A stretch of 64,000 nucleotides of DNA, taken from Vanessa cardui. Lineage: Eukaryota; Arthropoda; Insecta; Lepidoptera; Nymphalidae. Of this stretch, positions 1 through 10,586 are shown in pieces (within the stretch, counting starts at the first letter, position 1; each line of letters opens with the position of its first letter). The position numbers were made by a program, and so were the translations under genes. The stretch is from the NCBI RefSeq assembly GCF_905220365.1, contig NC_061140.1, positions 4,218,501 to 4,282,500 on the forward strand, written 5' to 3'. Below the pieces are notes generated by a model. That model was given only the letters and a program-made list of their open reading frames with translations. It ran no database searches and was not told where the DNA came from.

Positions 1-402
1 AAAGTGTCATGTCGCAGAAGGAAGCCGCGGAGCGGGAGCGGGAAGAGAGTGCCGCCGCTGACTCGCTCCGCAGAAGACGACCGGGGAGGAGGAAAAGGCG
101 CTACGCGCACCTTCTCCCACCGCCTCAATAGGCGCCGCAGGGACTAGGGGGGTCCCAGTACCCCGGGAATCACCCCTAGGTGTTAGAGGCCCGCATAGGT
201 GGGCCGACCGTCAGGGCGTCACGGTAGCATGCGTAAGCGATCCCGTGGCGTCCATCGAAAGACGGAGAGGGTACCGCTGGTTTTTTAGTGGGTAAACCCG
301 GCGTACTTGGGCGCACTCGGCGTCCAGGGCTCCGGGGAGTCCCACACACCCCCCCACTTTCCATCACGTGGGGGAAGCGCGTAATGCGTTTTTCCAGCCA
401 GG

Positions 403-435
<33 letters not shown>
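1..435 (+). mobile_element. 3' end of a GC-rich poly(A) non-LTR retrotransposon, left end outside window
   Basis: A GC-rich block in AT-rich surroundings ends in a 33-base A run (403-435), the mark of a target-primed (LINE or LINE-mobilised) insertion in plus orientation. From position 96 it matches 8052-8354 almost base for base, so both copies are young. An open frame enters from the window edge (codons from 3) and stops at TAG 129-131. It reads Glu/Ala-rich then Arg-rich and ends in YAHLLPPPQ, so it may be the C-terminus of the element's ORF, with the rest as 3' UTR. The clade (R1-like or other) cannot be fixed from this tail. Confidence 0.75.
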
Positions 436-438
<3 letters not shown>

Positions 439-1230
439 TCATAATTAAGTTGTAGGCGCGTACTTACTGTTTTCCAGTAGGTGTCGGCGAAGTTTTCAAT
501 TAAACTCCAATATTCAGTTGCACATACAATATATTTTAAAATATAACTTTAGACTTTCAAACAGACTTTTCCAAGAATCCGCTTCCCGCGTCCGCGTCTC
601 CAAAGATGGCCGATTTGAATCCCGCGCGCCGCCAAGCGGCCACCAGTGTGACCAGTTGATAAAAACATTTTACTAATAAAAATATTTTTAAAGAAAACCT
701 TACAATCGTTAATCGACTTTTAAGTAGTCTAATATTTTTCATTTCATTTAACTTAGGAAGACTCTAAAAAATATGTTGAATACGCAATTATTTTTATTAC
801 TTTTTCGTGCATATTCATTTGTTTTAAAATAGTGTTTTGTTTGAAGTCGGTTTTTCTTTTTGTTAAAATTTTTATTTATTTTTTGATTTTAAGTGAAGAT
901 GATGTTGACTAACTATTTTTTTTAATATGGATAGATTAAGCGTTCCGTTTATATGAGTCAGAAACTACTTCGAGGACAATTTCAAAGGAAACTTGCGAAT
1001 AAAGCAAAAATAGACTTTCGAAAATGCGGATTTAATACGTCACGCGGCGTAAACTACAAGGATCCCTCGAAAGAGCTGTAATCGAACTCAGCAAAAAAAC
1101 TTTGAAAAAGACCAACTATATTTCGTACATCATATGACATCACATCACATACACAAAATTTGATTAAAGATAATAAGAAATTCTGCCCCATATCGCACCC
1201 TAACTGCGAGCCGTATAGGAGTTCCATCAC
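436..1230. other. Intergenic, AT-rich, no gene seen
   Basis: Low-complexity AT-rich DNA with a short GC-richer patch near 580-660. A 61-codon minus-strand reading frame there has no splice or promoter context and is not called. The part from about 840 to 1230 has the look of decayed transposon body leading into the Helitron-like end that follows. Confidence 0.5.
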
Positions 1231-1480
1231 TACATAGTATAAAACAAAGTCGCTTTCTCTGTCCCTATATCTTTAAATCTACGCAACGGATTTTGATGCA
1301 GTTTTCTTTTAACAGATAGTGTGATTAAAGGGGAAGGTTTGTGTATATAATACATGAACAATATAGTAAAGAAACACTGATAATTTTAGAAGTTTGCGAG
1401 GTGATGTCGTAAATAAACAAATTCTGTAGTATATTTAGTATCAGTATTGCACCCGTGCGAAGCCGGGGTGGGTAGCTAGT
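1231..1480 (+). mobile_element. Helitron-like non-autonomous element, 3' part
   Basis: The block runs from about AAAACAAAGTCGCTTTCTCT to GGGTAGCTAGT. It matches 52400-52652 (same strand) and, on the minus strand, 20837-21038 over most of its length. All share CGAAGCCGxGGxGGGT just before the end. Lepidopteran Helitrons typically close in CTAG followed by T after a short GC-rich hairpin, which fits. The 5' end (TC) was not found, so the element's full length is unknown. No coding capacity is present. Confidence 0.6.
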
Positions 1481-1589
1481 TGATTATAATATTCGACAAT
1501 GATAATTACACAAACATAACCACATTACGGAAGGTGACTCAAATATCCAAATAATCTATAAATAAAAGATTCGACTGACTATCGCTAAC

Positions 1590-1802
1590 GTGCTCCTCAG
1601 AATTGTTCCGTTCCCTTCCGTTCCGTTACTTTGTCGTGGATCCTGTGCTCAGAACCTTACCAAACTTTCACCAAATTACCCTTGAAGTAATCAAAAGTTA
1701 TCAAAATCGGTCCACCCAGTGAAAAGTTATGAGGTAACAAAAATAAAAAAAAAAAATACAGACGAATTGATAACCTCCTCCTTTTGGAAGTCGGTTGAAA
1801 AT
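1590..1802. repeat. Decayed interspersed repeat
   Basis: It contains AAAATCGGTCCACCCAG and ends near CCTTTTGGAAGTCGGTTGAAAA. These phrases recur in reverse at about 52325-52350 (CAACCGACTTC) and around 54430-54460 (AAAATCGGTCCAGCCG). They belong to a dispersed lepidopteran repeat whose class I cannot name. Confidence 0.4.
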
Positions 1803-2806
1803 ACACCTTATTTTGTATTCTGTAAAGAATACAGTAGCTATATTTATTATATTCTATTACATGTTATGTCTCTCGGTAATCTTCGCGTTTCGGAAGTTGT
1901 CGTGTTTTATGTTTTTTGAATATCAGAATCTTTAGTGTTTATTTATTTTAACTCTATTTTCAAATGAAGTCACTAAATAGACATACATGCAAGACATTTA
2001 ATTTCCAAAATATACTTGTGTCTCTATAAATATGTGATGTGATAAGACTTATTGATGTGCTTTATGATGAATAAAAGGAAATTTTTGTTTAAATCTAAAA
2101 TATTCTCGAATTTTATATAATATTCATAAGACGTCAAAGGTATCTGAAGATTGAAATTAAAAATATAATAGAAGATGTTTTTAATACATAGTTAGCTATA
2201 CGATCCTTGAATGGATTTTGAATTAATTGGAAAACCAATTAGAATTAGCTCATTCCAGATTTCGAAAGACATTGATTATTTATTTATCGACAGCAACAAC
2301 GATTATCACGTCCGGATTTTAACAGCTTATAAATACGATTTGAGCAATAAGCTAGTAAAAAACTATAGCACATATTTAATTTTTATTTTCATAAACCATT
2401 ACTATTCCTTTTTTTATTTATATAGAAGAAATAATGTAACCATAGTTGTGCCCAAAAATATCTGATTTAAAAAATGGCTGTTTGTTCGGCACACTATGAT
2501 TTTGATTAAATTATGAAAATAATAATCGTGTATATGCATAATCATACGACTTTAATATGGTTTAAGTCTGAATAACGTACAATGTTACATTTGTAGGAGA
2601 TCAATAAAAGACATATATATTTGATGCAATGGTATGTATTCTAATATTATATTTACACGACGAATCCTTAACTATAATAACAATATGCCGCTAACCATTT
2701 CCTTGAAATGTGACGAAATGGATGAAGAAATATATTTTTTTCTATCTATATCATTTGGTGTCATCACTAATACATAATTTGGTGTAAGCACTATTACAAA
2801 ATTTAT

Positions 2807-4237
2807 TTACGCTTTACCGTGGCCGTATCGCAGACCGTATCCGCCTCCAAGACCGTAGCCGCCGAGACCGTAGCTGCCGAGACCGTAGCTGCCGAGACCG
2901 TATCCGCCGCCGAGACCGTATCCGTAACCAGCGGCAATTGGTGCGACACCGACTAATCCACCACCAAGACCGGCTCCACCGCCGTACAACAGAGCGCCAT
3001 CCTGAGCATTGCGTGCAACCGCGTCGGCAACAGCCTGAGCCTGAGCAGCGCTAGTGGCGACGGCAGCAGCTTGAGCCCTTGCAGCGTTAGCAATACGTGC
3101 GGCTTCTACGGCACGTGCGTTGGAAATAGCAGCAGCTTGTACGCGAGCAGCATTGGCAATGCGCTCAGCCTCGACGGCACGGCTGAGCTCAGCAGCTGAA
3201 GCTGCAGCAGCGCGTCTTGCCGCTTCAGAAGCGCGGGCATTCTCGAATGCAGCGGCTTGAGCTCTTTGTACATTGGCGATACGAGCAGCATCTAAAGCCT
3301 GGGCCCTTTGGATAGCATTAGCTTGTCCAGCTCTGGCGGCGGCTTCAGTTACACGAGCTCCTTGAATAGCAGCAGCGGCAGCATTGGCAATCTGTGTAGC
3401 TTGGACAGCCTGAGCGTTCTGAATAGCGCTTAATTGCGCAGCACCAACAGCGGCAGCATTGTTAAGGTTGCCACCTCCACCAATGATACCCGGTCCACCG
3501 ATAACTACTCCAGATCCAGGTCCGATGAGACCTGAGCTGATTCCAGCAGCAGGCGCACCGAGTCCATATCCGCCACCGTAGCCAGACGAAGCATAGGATA
3601 CAATTCCACTCGAGGCGGCACGGGAGTCAGCGGGACTGTCCTTGTTCACGCCTATAACATTTTCAATCGTACATACACACATTTACTTTTAAAAAGATAG
3701 GCCTAAATCTTGTAAGTGTACGTATATGATTTCTACTTCGACTTCAGCGAACTTTAAAGTACAAAAGCAAACCAAAACATTTATTCTCAAATCTCAATAA
3801 AAGTACCTATAATATAAACTGTTTTGTATAGAAAATGTAAATTAATATATATAATTTAGTAATATAATATAAAATAGTTAATAATAAATAATAATAAATA
3901 TAATAATAATAATAAATAGTTAATATTTCGCAAAATATTAACCACTAACAATAACAAAATGTTAGTTTTAACAAAGCTGCTAAAACATTTCAATTAAACA
4001 TTAAAACATTATTCCTGAACGCGTGAATTGAATCAATATAACTTTGAATTCCTAAGGTATCATCAAAAAAGATAAACAATTCAATCGAACCTTCTCCGAG
4101 TACTCCACAAACGGCTGCGATGACAAATACGATCTATAAATTTAAATATAATTTAAATAAAACAATAGAATCCAAATAGCCACATATAATGACTAATATT
4201 TTCGCCAATATTTTTTACTTACCGTAAGGCGAGACAT
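2807..4237 (-). CDS. Secreted Ala/Gly-rich structural (cuticle-type) protein, copy A, three exons
   Basis: Coding exons on the minus strand are 4237-4223, 4133-4091 and 3651-2807 (15, 43 and 845 nt; 903 nt, 300 aa). The first two exons encode a signal peptide, MSRLTIVFVIAAVCGVLG. The donor after exon 1 is a perfect GTAAGT, intron phases are 0 and 1, and all acceptors are AG. The mature protein starts GVNKDSPADSRA. It has a Gly-rich N-terminal stretch, a long Ala-rich region of repeated ARAxEAARxANxARAQAAA-like units likely to be helical, and a C-terminal GYGLG/GSYGLG repeat tail ending GHGKA. No chitin-binding R&R domain is visible. The composition suggests a cuticle or other extracellular matrix protein; this is inference. 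An ATG upstream of exon 3 (3682) is intronic read-through, not the start. Twin gene at 10587-11966. Confidence 0.85.
3876..3918. repeat. AAT-rich microsatellite in intron 2 of gene A
   Basis: An imperfect run of AAT units that is absent from the matching intron of copy B, so it arose or expanded after the duplication. Confidence 0.7.
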
Positions 4238-4312
4238 TGTTATTATTTGTATTACACACCACTGGATCAAAACGATTGGAAGTGAATAATAACTTCTTCA
4301 AATCGTGTGCAC

Positions 4313-4319
4313 TTTTATA
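4313..4319 (-). promoter_or_regulatory. TATA box of structural-protein gene A
   Basis: TATAAAA on the minus strand lies 76 bases upstream of the ATG at 4237. The same box occurs at the same spacing in copy B. A start of transcription near 4285 would give a short leader. Confidence 0.6.
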
Positions 4320-4403
4320 CTACACCAAAAATTACAAACATCGAATTAACAATGCTAAACAGTCCCACTGTACCGCCCTATTTGAATATCATTACCTGCC
4401 AAT

Positions 4404-5361
4404 ATTTTATGTATCTTTTGTATTCTGTATCTTTTTGGAGTTCAAGCTTTGTCAAATGTCATCAAATACCTTTCAGTCGTTTGGCCTTGAAATAGCAGCT
4501 GAAGCAATATTAGTATAGATTATTATGATTAGTATAGGTTATAGATATATATATATAATATAGGATAATAGTAAGGATCCTGCATTATCCATTGTAGAAT
4601 ATGCTGTGTGTGCTGTGCTCTGTTATCTATATAACCGACAGAGAAACTCTCTAGTTTCTCTGATTCGCTTATTATTACTTTATTTAGGCTATATTACGAA
4701 ATGTCTTTTTTATAATTTAGCTATTGAAGTGTTTCGGTTTCTAAAATTTATTTTAAATTTTTATTAAGTATATCAGTTTAGTAAGTAAGTAATTATTTTT
4801 CATTGGTTTTTATTTTTAGTTAATTTTGTGAGAATTTTAAAGAGCGACCTGTAGTACGAATTCGTTCATGTTCGAATACCATATGTCCACCAGCGTACTT
4901 TCTAGTGATTTTAAATAATTTCCTTTTTATTATACATTTTTGGCAAGCTAAGAAAACGGTTATGTTTTAATAAAAATCTGCACGCCAAGTTTCATTATGA
5001 TTTTTTTAGTTTTTAAGACATTTTTAAGGAAAAAAAATCAATATAATATTGAAATAAATTCGTTTTCCGTCTCGCATTTTTCAATTTGGACCGATAATTA
5101 TCGTTTAAATATCGACAAATATCCAGTGTTTAATTATTTTTATAAAACAAAAGAAAAAAGTAGATTTTAATTGATACTTTTTTTTAAATAAATTTTTGAA
5201 GTTGCATTTTTGACAAATTTTAAAAAAATACTAAAAAACGTGATAACTCAAAAATAGTTCACTTTTGGATTATGCATATGGGGGTTAAAATTATTGCAAA
5301 TAGTCACCCCTATCACCTCCTAACGTATATACGTCGAGTTATCAATAACCCTGTATATATA
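4404..5361. other. Intergenic, repeat-derived AT-rich DNA
   Basis: No gene seen. The stretch from about 4980 to 5360 (including GTCACCCCTATCACCTCC and ending at CCCTGTATATATA) reads like a dispersed lepidopteran repeat of unknown class. The mariner has inserted directly beside it at a TA. Confidence 0.4.
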
Positions 5362-6647
5362 ATAGGTTGGGGAAAAAGTTTCTTCGTATTTTATATGAAA
5401 ATTCAAAAAGTTTTTTTTTATAGTTTATTTACATTTGACCAAAGTATGTAGGTGCCATTTTGTTCCATAACTTTTTGCCATCTTGTTGGTAGTGACATGA
5501 TCCCATTGCTGTAAAAATTTTGGAGCTTCTGATCGAAAAACTCCGACAAGTGGTTTTGGCAGTCCTCTCGTGATGTCAACCTGACACTGCCTAAGGAATT
5601 CTGCAGAGACCGAAACAGATGAAAAACTGAAGGTGCAAGGTCAGGACTATACGGCGGATGCATTAATACCTCCCAGCCAAACTCTCGTAATTTTTGTTGA
5701 GTGGCTAAAGATGTGTGAGGTCTAGCGTTGTCATGGTGAAAAACCACACCCCTTCTGTTGATCAATTCTGGCCGCTTTCTCTCAATTTCTTGCTTCAATC
5801 TCATCAATTGTTCGCAATACAGTTCTGAATCGATGGTCCTGCCGGGGGGGTAACAGCTCATAATGAATGATGCCCTTCCAATCCCACCATACACACAGCA
5901 TTACCTTGTTGCGAGTTAATCCGGGTTTTACCACAGTCTGTGAAGCTTGACCGGCCTTTGACCACGATCTTTTTCGCACGTTCTTGTCGTATGTGATCCA
6001 CTTTTCATCACCAGTTATCAGCTTCTTCAAAAATGGTTCGGTTTCATTACGTCGTAATAAAGAATCACAAATGAGTACACGGTTCATTAGGTTTCTTTCA
6101 GTGAGTTCATGAGGCACCCATATATCGAGCTTTTTTGTGTACCCAGCTTTATTCAAATGAATCAAAACCGTTTTGTGGTCAATTGCCAGTTCTTCAGCTA
6201 CATCGTAACTACTAATATGCCGATCTTGCTCCACTTTTTCAAAAATGGCATCAATTTTGTCCGTAACAGGGCGACCAGAGCGAGATGCATCTTTGATATC
6301 AAAATTTCCGGCTTGAAAACGCTTAAACCAAACTTGCGCTACTCTCACAGATACTGCATTAGGTCCATAAACATCACAAATTTTTTTCGCGGCTTGAGTT
6401 GCATTTTTACCTTTTTTATAGTAAAATTTTAAAATGTATCGAATTTCTTCTTTAGATTCACTCATTTTAACAACAACAAAAACAAATGAAAATCACACAA
6501 ATTCCTAATTTGAATTTGGAAGTGCCTTCTTCAAAATTAAAACTTTTTAATGATACCAAAACCAGCCAGATACAAATGGTATAGCCAAAGCGATTTTATT
6601 ACAAGTTCATACATACTATATGCGAAAAGACTTTTTACCCAACCTAA
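5362..6647 (-). mobile_element. mariner transposon, full length but inactivated
   Basis: A 1286-bp Tc1/mariner element flanked by TA target duplications (5360-5361 and 6648-6649). The imperfect terminal inverted repeats begin ATAGGTTGGGGAAAAAGT on the left and, on the other strand, TTAGGTTGGGTAAAAAGT on the right. The transposase runs on the minus strand. The subfamily was not assigned. A second, deleted relative lies at 36332-37519. Confidence 0.93.
5418..6465 (-). pseudogene. mariner transposase, frameshifted and lacking its third catalytic Asp
   Basis: The ATG is at 6465 (MSESKEEIRYILKFYYKKG). The N-terminal helix-turn-helix and the WVPHEL linker are present, then the first catalytic Asp in ITGDEKW and the second in HHDNARPH. 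A run of seven C (5844-5850 on the minus strand), where the copy at 36446 has CCGCCC, shifts the frame. Translation resumes in the other frame down to the stop at 5418. In the DD34D layout the third Asp should follow the YSPDLAPS motif, 34 residues after the second; here the codon is GTT (Val). The element therefore cannot make an active transposase. Confidence 0.9.
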
Positions 6648-6739
6648 TATACAAATATGAACTAAAACTAGTTACTGTATAAATCTTGACCGCGTGGAAT
6701 TATATTTTAAACGATAATATTTATAAATATGTACTTTTT

Positions 6740-7010
6740 TATGGTATATGTTGGTGGACGACCATATGAGCCACCTGATGGTAAGTGATCACCATCACCC
6801 ATAGACAATGACGCTGTAAGAAATATTAACTATTCTCTGTGACACCAACCTTGGGAACTAAGATGTTATGTCCCTTGTGCCTGTAGTTACACTGGCTCAC
6901 TCACCCTTCAAACCGGAACACAACAATACTGAGTACTGTTATTTGGCGGAAGAATAACTGATGAGTGGGTGGTACCTACCCAGACGGGCTAGCACAAAGC
7001 CCTACCATCA
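6740..7010 (-). repeat. Dispersed lepidopteran repeat (SINE or LINE tail), minus orientation
   Basis: It matches 42312-42600 in the opposite orientation and 51270-51660 in part. Shared landmarks are GGTAGGTACCACCCACTCAT, the CTACCGCCAAAC region, GTGTTCCGGTTT and ATGGGTGATGGTGACCACTT (as read on the minus strand here). It is non-coding. The family is common in butterfly genomes, but I cannot name it with certainty. Confidence 0.7.
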
Positions 7011-8035
7011 AAAATATTATATTAGTATTATAAAATTCAACTACAACTGTCTGCAATTATGTAAGTGTCTACGTAAACGTGTTTAAATAAGTTTTTTTGT
7101 TCGAATAATGTTAGTGTAAGAATTAACAATTCGTTTTCGTTAAAGCTAATTTTATAATCGGTGATTTAGCATTCCCTGTTAATAGTATGCATGTACTAAC
7201 AACATAAGCATTGCATAATTACGTTTTTCATCTACAATTATTGTGCTTAACATGAAAATTGGAAGAAACAGTACTATTGGAATACAGTACAGGCTTTAAA
7301 ATAAAATACAAAACCCAAAATATACTTTAATGAAGTAGGCTCTTCTCATGAATCGTCTGTTTACATGGTTGATCGTAATATTGAACTACCACTGTTTCGT
7401 TATGTTGAAAAGAACCGGCTATAATCTCTGTACTCTACGCCTCTTCCCCCGATACCCCTTTCTAGATTTGACTAAAGTAATTCTTCATAGGCGCATCGTC
7501 CAATTTAGCACCAGACTATCCGACTTACTGTATTCCGAGAGAAACTAAATACATCCAAAAACATTTTATATTAAATTACACGTGTATCAATTTAAAGGTA
7601 GTATAAAAAGAGTGAGAGAAAGTCTTAAATATTCAGAGTCGGATTAATGTTTGAAGGCCCTGGGGCAACAAAGGAATGGAAGCCGAAAGCAATACAGGCG
7701 TGGAGATCCTAATAATTATATTATGAATTAATTTGAATATATTAATTTCAATCAATAAGCTATAATTTATATACTTGCATTGGTAACTTATTAAACAGTT
7801 GTTAGTAACAATATTATAATATGATTATGTTTAGTTTTTTGTTATCTCGTGGGAGTCTCTGTCCAATCGCCAGTTGCTTCGGTCTCCTAAGTTTGGCTGG
7901 CAAATATTACTATATTGTAAAAAAAACGTTTATTAATTACTTAGCACACAAAAGACGAATGTTAAAATTATAAGTAGTATGCTCCATTTCTTTAACTTCA
8001 GTCGTTATTAAAATTTGTCTCGATAAATCTCAAGC
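7011..8035. other. Intergenic, nothing recognised
   Basis: AT-rich DNA. A 66-codon plus-strand frame at 7348 has no gene context. The GGATTAATGTTTGAAGGCCC phrase near 7640 resembles a decayed repeat. Confidence 0.4.
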
Positions 8036-8396
8036 AGCTTCAATAAATAACAGGCGCTACGCGCACCTTCTCCCACCGCCTCAATAGGCGCCGCAGGGAC
8101 TAGGGGGGTCCCAGTACCCCGGGAATCACCCCTAGGTGTTAGAGGCCCGCATAGGTGGGCCGACCGTCAGGGCGTCACGGTAGCATGCGTAAGCGATCCC
8201 GTGGCGTCCATCGAAAGACGGAGAGGGTACCGCTGGTTTTTTAGTGGGTAAACCCGGCGTACTTGGGCGCACTCGGCGTCCAGGGCTCCGGGGAGTCCCA
8301 CACACCCCCCACTTTCCATCACGTGGGGGAAGCGCGTAACGCGTTTTTCCAGCGAGAAAAAAAAAAAAAAAAAAAAAAAAAGCTTCAATAAATAAC
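8036..8396 (+). mobile_element. 5'-truncated poly(A) retrotransposon insertion with target-site duplication
   Basis: The element body is 8052-8380 and ends in a 25-26 base A run. It is flanked by a perfect 16-base duplication, AGCTTCAATAAATAAC, at 8036-8051 and 8381-8396. It is a shorter copy of the element at 1-435 and differs from it at only a few positions. The intact duplication shows insertion by target-primed reverse transcription and a recent date. Confidence 0.92.
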
Positions 8397-9479
8397 GGTC
8401 GGCACAGAATATTTTACATACATATAGTTCAAACGCAAGTGCATGTGTTGTGTGTGTTTACAGCACTCGATTTCCTTACAGCGACCGACACGACGGCAAT
8501 CCGACCGTAAGAGACCATGCTCAGAACCGACGTATTTTCTAAGTCACGGTAGAAAAACACTACCAAAATTTCTGAACTGGTACTGAAAATATATTTACAG
8601 TACCTAAAAACTTCTATCGTCAGATGCAAGAAGATTAATTATCATTCATAATTTGGACTTTTGAACCCAGAATATATGCAAGAAAAAATTCATGGTACAT
8701 ATTAAAATACACCTTATTTTGTATTATGTACAGAATACAGTAACTATGTTATTTATATACTATTACAGTTAGTTATGGCTCTCGGCAATCGTGTCTCGGT
8801 CGTCGTGCATTTGCCCATTGCCTAGGAAGTATACATACATATACACAGTTGTTGCTGATGTTTGTTTTCTGCATGTCAGATTCCAATTGACTAAAAATTT
8901 AAACTACTTATTTTAATATCAATTTCTTCAGTGTTTATTTATTTTAACTCTATTTCCAAATGATGTCATTAAATTTTCAAGCATGACATTTAATTTCCAA
9001 AATATACTTGTATAATGTACTGGACCTGCTTTCTTTTTGTCGGTCTCGGTAAATATATGATAATGTACTTAATTATCTGATCGAGACTTACTGATGTGTT
9101 TTATGATGAAATAAAATAATAACATTCATTTAATTTCTAAAATATATTTTATAATTGAATTTCTTGTTAATTAAAATACAATGATGATATTTTCTGCAAA
9201 TCTTGTTATGTTTCGTTCGATACACATAAATGAAAATAATAAAAAGATAAAACAGCTCTCATCATGTCATAACTTAATTAAAACAAAATAGAAATAGATT
9301 TTTAATAGCTCTCATGTAACGTGAATTAATTAGTAGTCGTTAAATTACTATTAAATAATGTAATAATCATAACATTAAAATTTTCAAAAGCTAATTAAAA
9401 CGTGACTGAAAGTGAGCGTAGTCTTATTTTAAATAATATCCATAGTACGTCAAAGGTCTCTCTCTCAATATATTCTGTA

Positions 9480-9966
9480 ATGTTATGTATGTACGAAAAA
9501 ATATTAATGATTTCATGAGAAAATGTGATACTCATTACATTGGTACAAGGAACAAACACAAACATGTTACTCCTGTTACTCGACTGCATAGAGTCAGTAA
9601 CTCCTTTGTGGGGCAATGTATACGGTTTTACAACAGGATCCCAGAAATCGTTCAAAATGTCTCTGTTGCCAAATTAAAAAAAATATTAAGGAACGCTTGT
9701 GTGCTAAAGGTATAATACAATTAATGAGTTGATGATCGATAGCACACCTTGGAAATGAAACGATCGCCTCCTGGCTATTTTATCTCATATTAAAGTGTTT
9801 ATTTATATAATATATGAGACAAATAACAAAAAAAACCCGCTGAGATTCTTTCGTCGGTTCTTCTCAGGTCAGGGTATTTTCTTTTCCGAAACGATGGAAG
9901 TGTTTGACAAAAGAAAGTGTAATGCTTCTATATTGAATAAAGTTATTTGAGTTTGAGTTTGAGTTT
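9480..9966 (+). mobile_element. 5'-truncated LINE: reverse-transcriptase C-terminus and 3' UTR
   Basis: An open frame (about 9485-9715) reads NTxH-like text: DTHYIGTRNKHKHVTPVTRL, then SFVGQCIRFYNRIPE. This pattern is typical of the extreme C-terminus of insect Jockey/CR1-type reverse transcriptases. It is followed by a 3' UTR with CCGCTGAGATTCTTTCGTCGG, then AATAAAG and TTGAG-type tandem repeats at 9946-9966. The same 3' UTR occurs in reverse at 29950-30095. Confidence 0.75.
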
Positions 9967-10586
9967 TGATCTGTAAAGATTAAAATTAAACATAAGTAAA
10001 AATAGAATAGAAGATTTTTTTAATACTTAGCTGTACGATCCTTGAATGGATTTTGAATTAATTAGAAAACCAATTAGAGTTAGCTCATTCCAGATTTCGA
10101 AAGACATTGATTATTTATTTATCGACAGCAACAACGATTATCACGTCCGGATTTTAACAGCTTATTAATACGATTTGAGCAATAAGCTATTAAAAATATA
10201 TAGCACATTTAAAATTTCAAATTTTTAAATCCAAAATTCTGATTAAAAAAAATGGCTGTTTCATGAGCACGCCAAGATTTTGATTACATTATGAAAATAA
10301 TAATCGTGTATATATACAAAATCATACGACTTTAATGTGGTTTAAGTTTGAATAACGTACAATGTTACATTTGTAGGAGATCAATAAAAGACATATATAT
10401 TTGATGCAATGGTATGTATTCTAATATTATATTTACACGACGAATCCTTAACTATAATAACAATATGCCGCTAACCATTTCCTTGAAATGTGACGAAATG
10501 GATGAAGAAATATATTTTTTTCTATCTATATCATTTGGTGTCATCACTAATACATAATTTGGTGTAAGCACTATTACAGAATTTAT

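Larger units (their letters stand above)
1795..4403. repeat. Segmental duplication, copy A
   Basis: This tract aligns with 8705-12132. The right boundary is sharp: both copies read CATTACCTGCCAAT and then diverge completely after 4403 and 12132. The left boundary is diffuse, with similarity fading below about 2200. Copy A contains one complete structural-protein gene and lacks the LINE insertion found in copy B. It has a private AT-rich expansion in the second intron at about 3850-3918. Confidence 0.85.

Noticed and set aside
2807..3682. Start codon at 3682 (and 11462) for the structural-protein ORFs
   Set aside because: The bases between these ATGs and 3651 / 11431 are intron. A TTATAG acceptor, two upstream micro-exons with a signal peptide and exact phase closure show the true start at 4237 / 11966.
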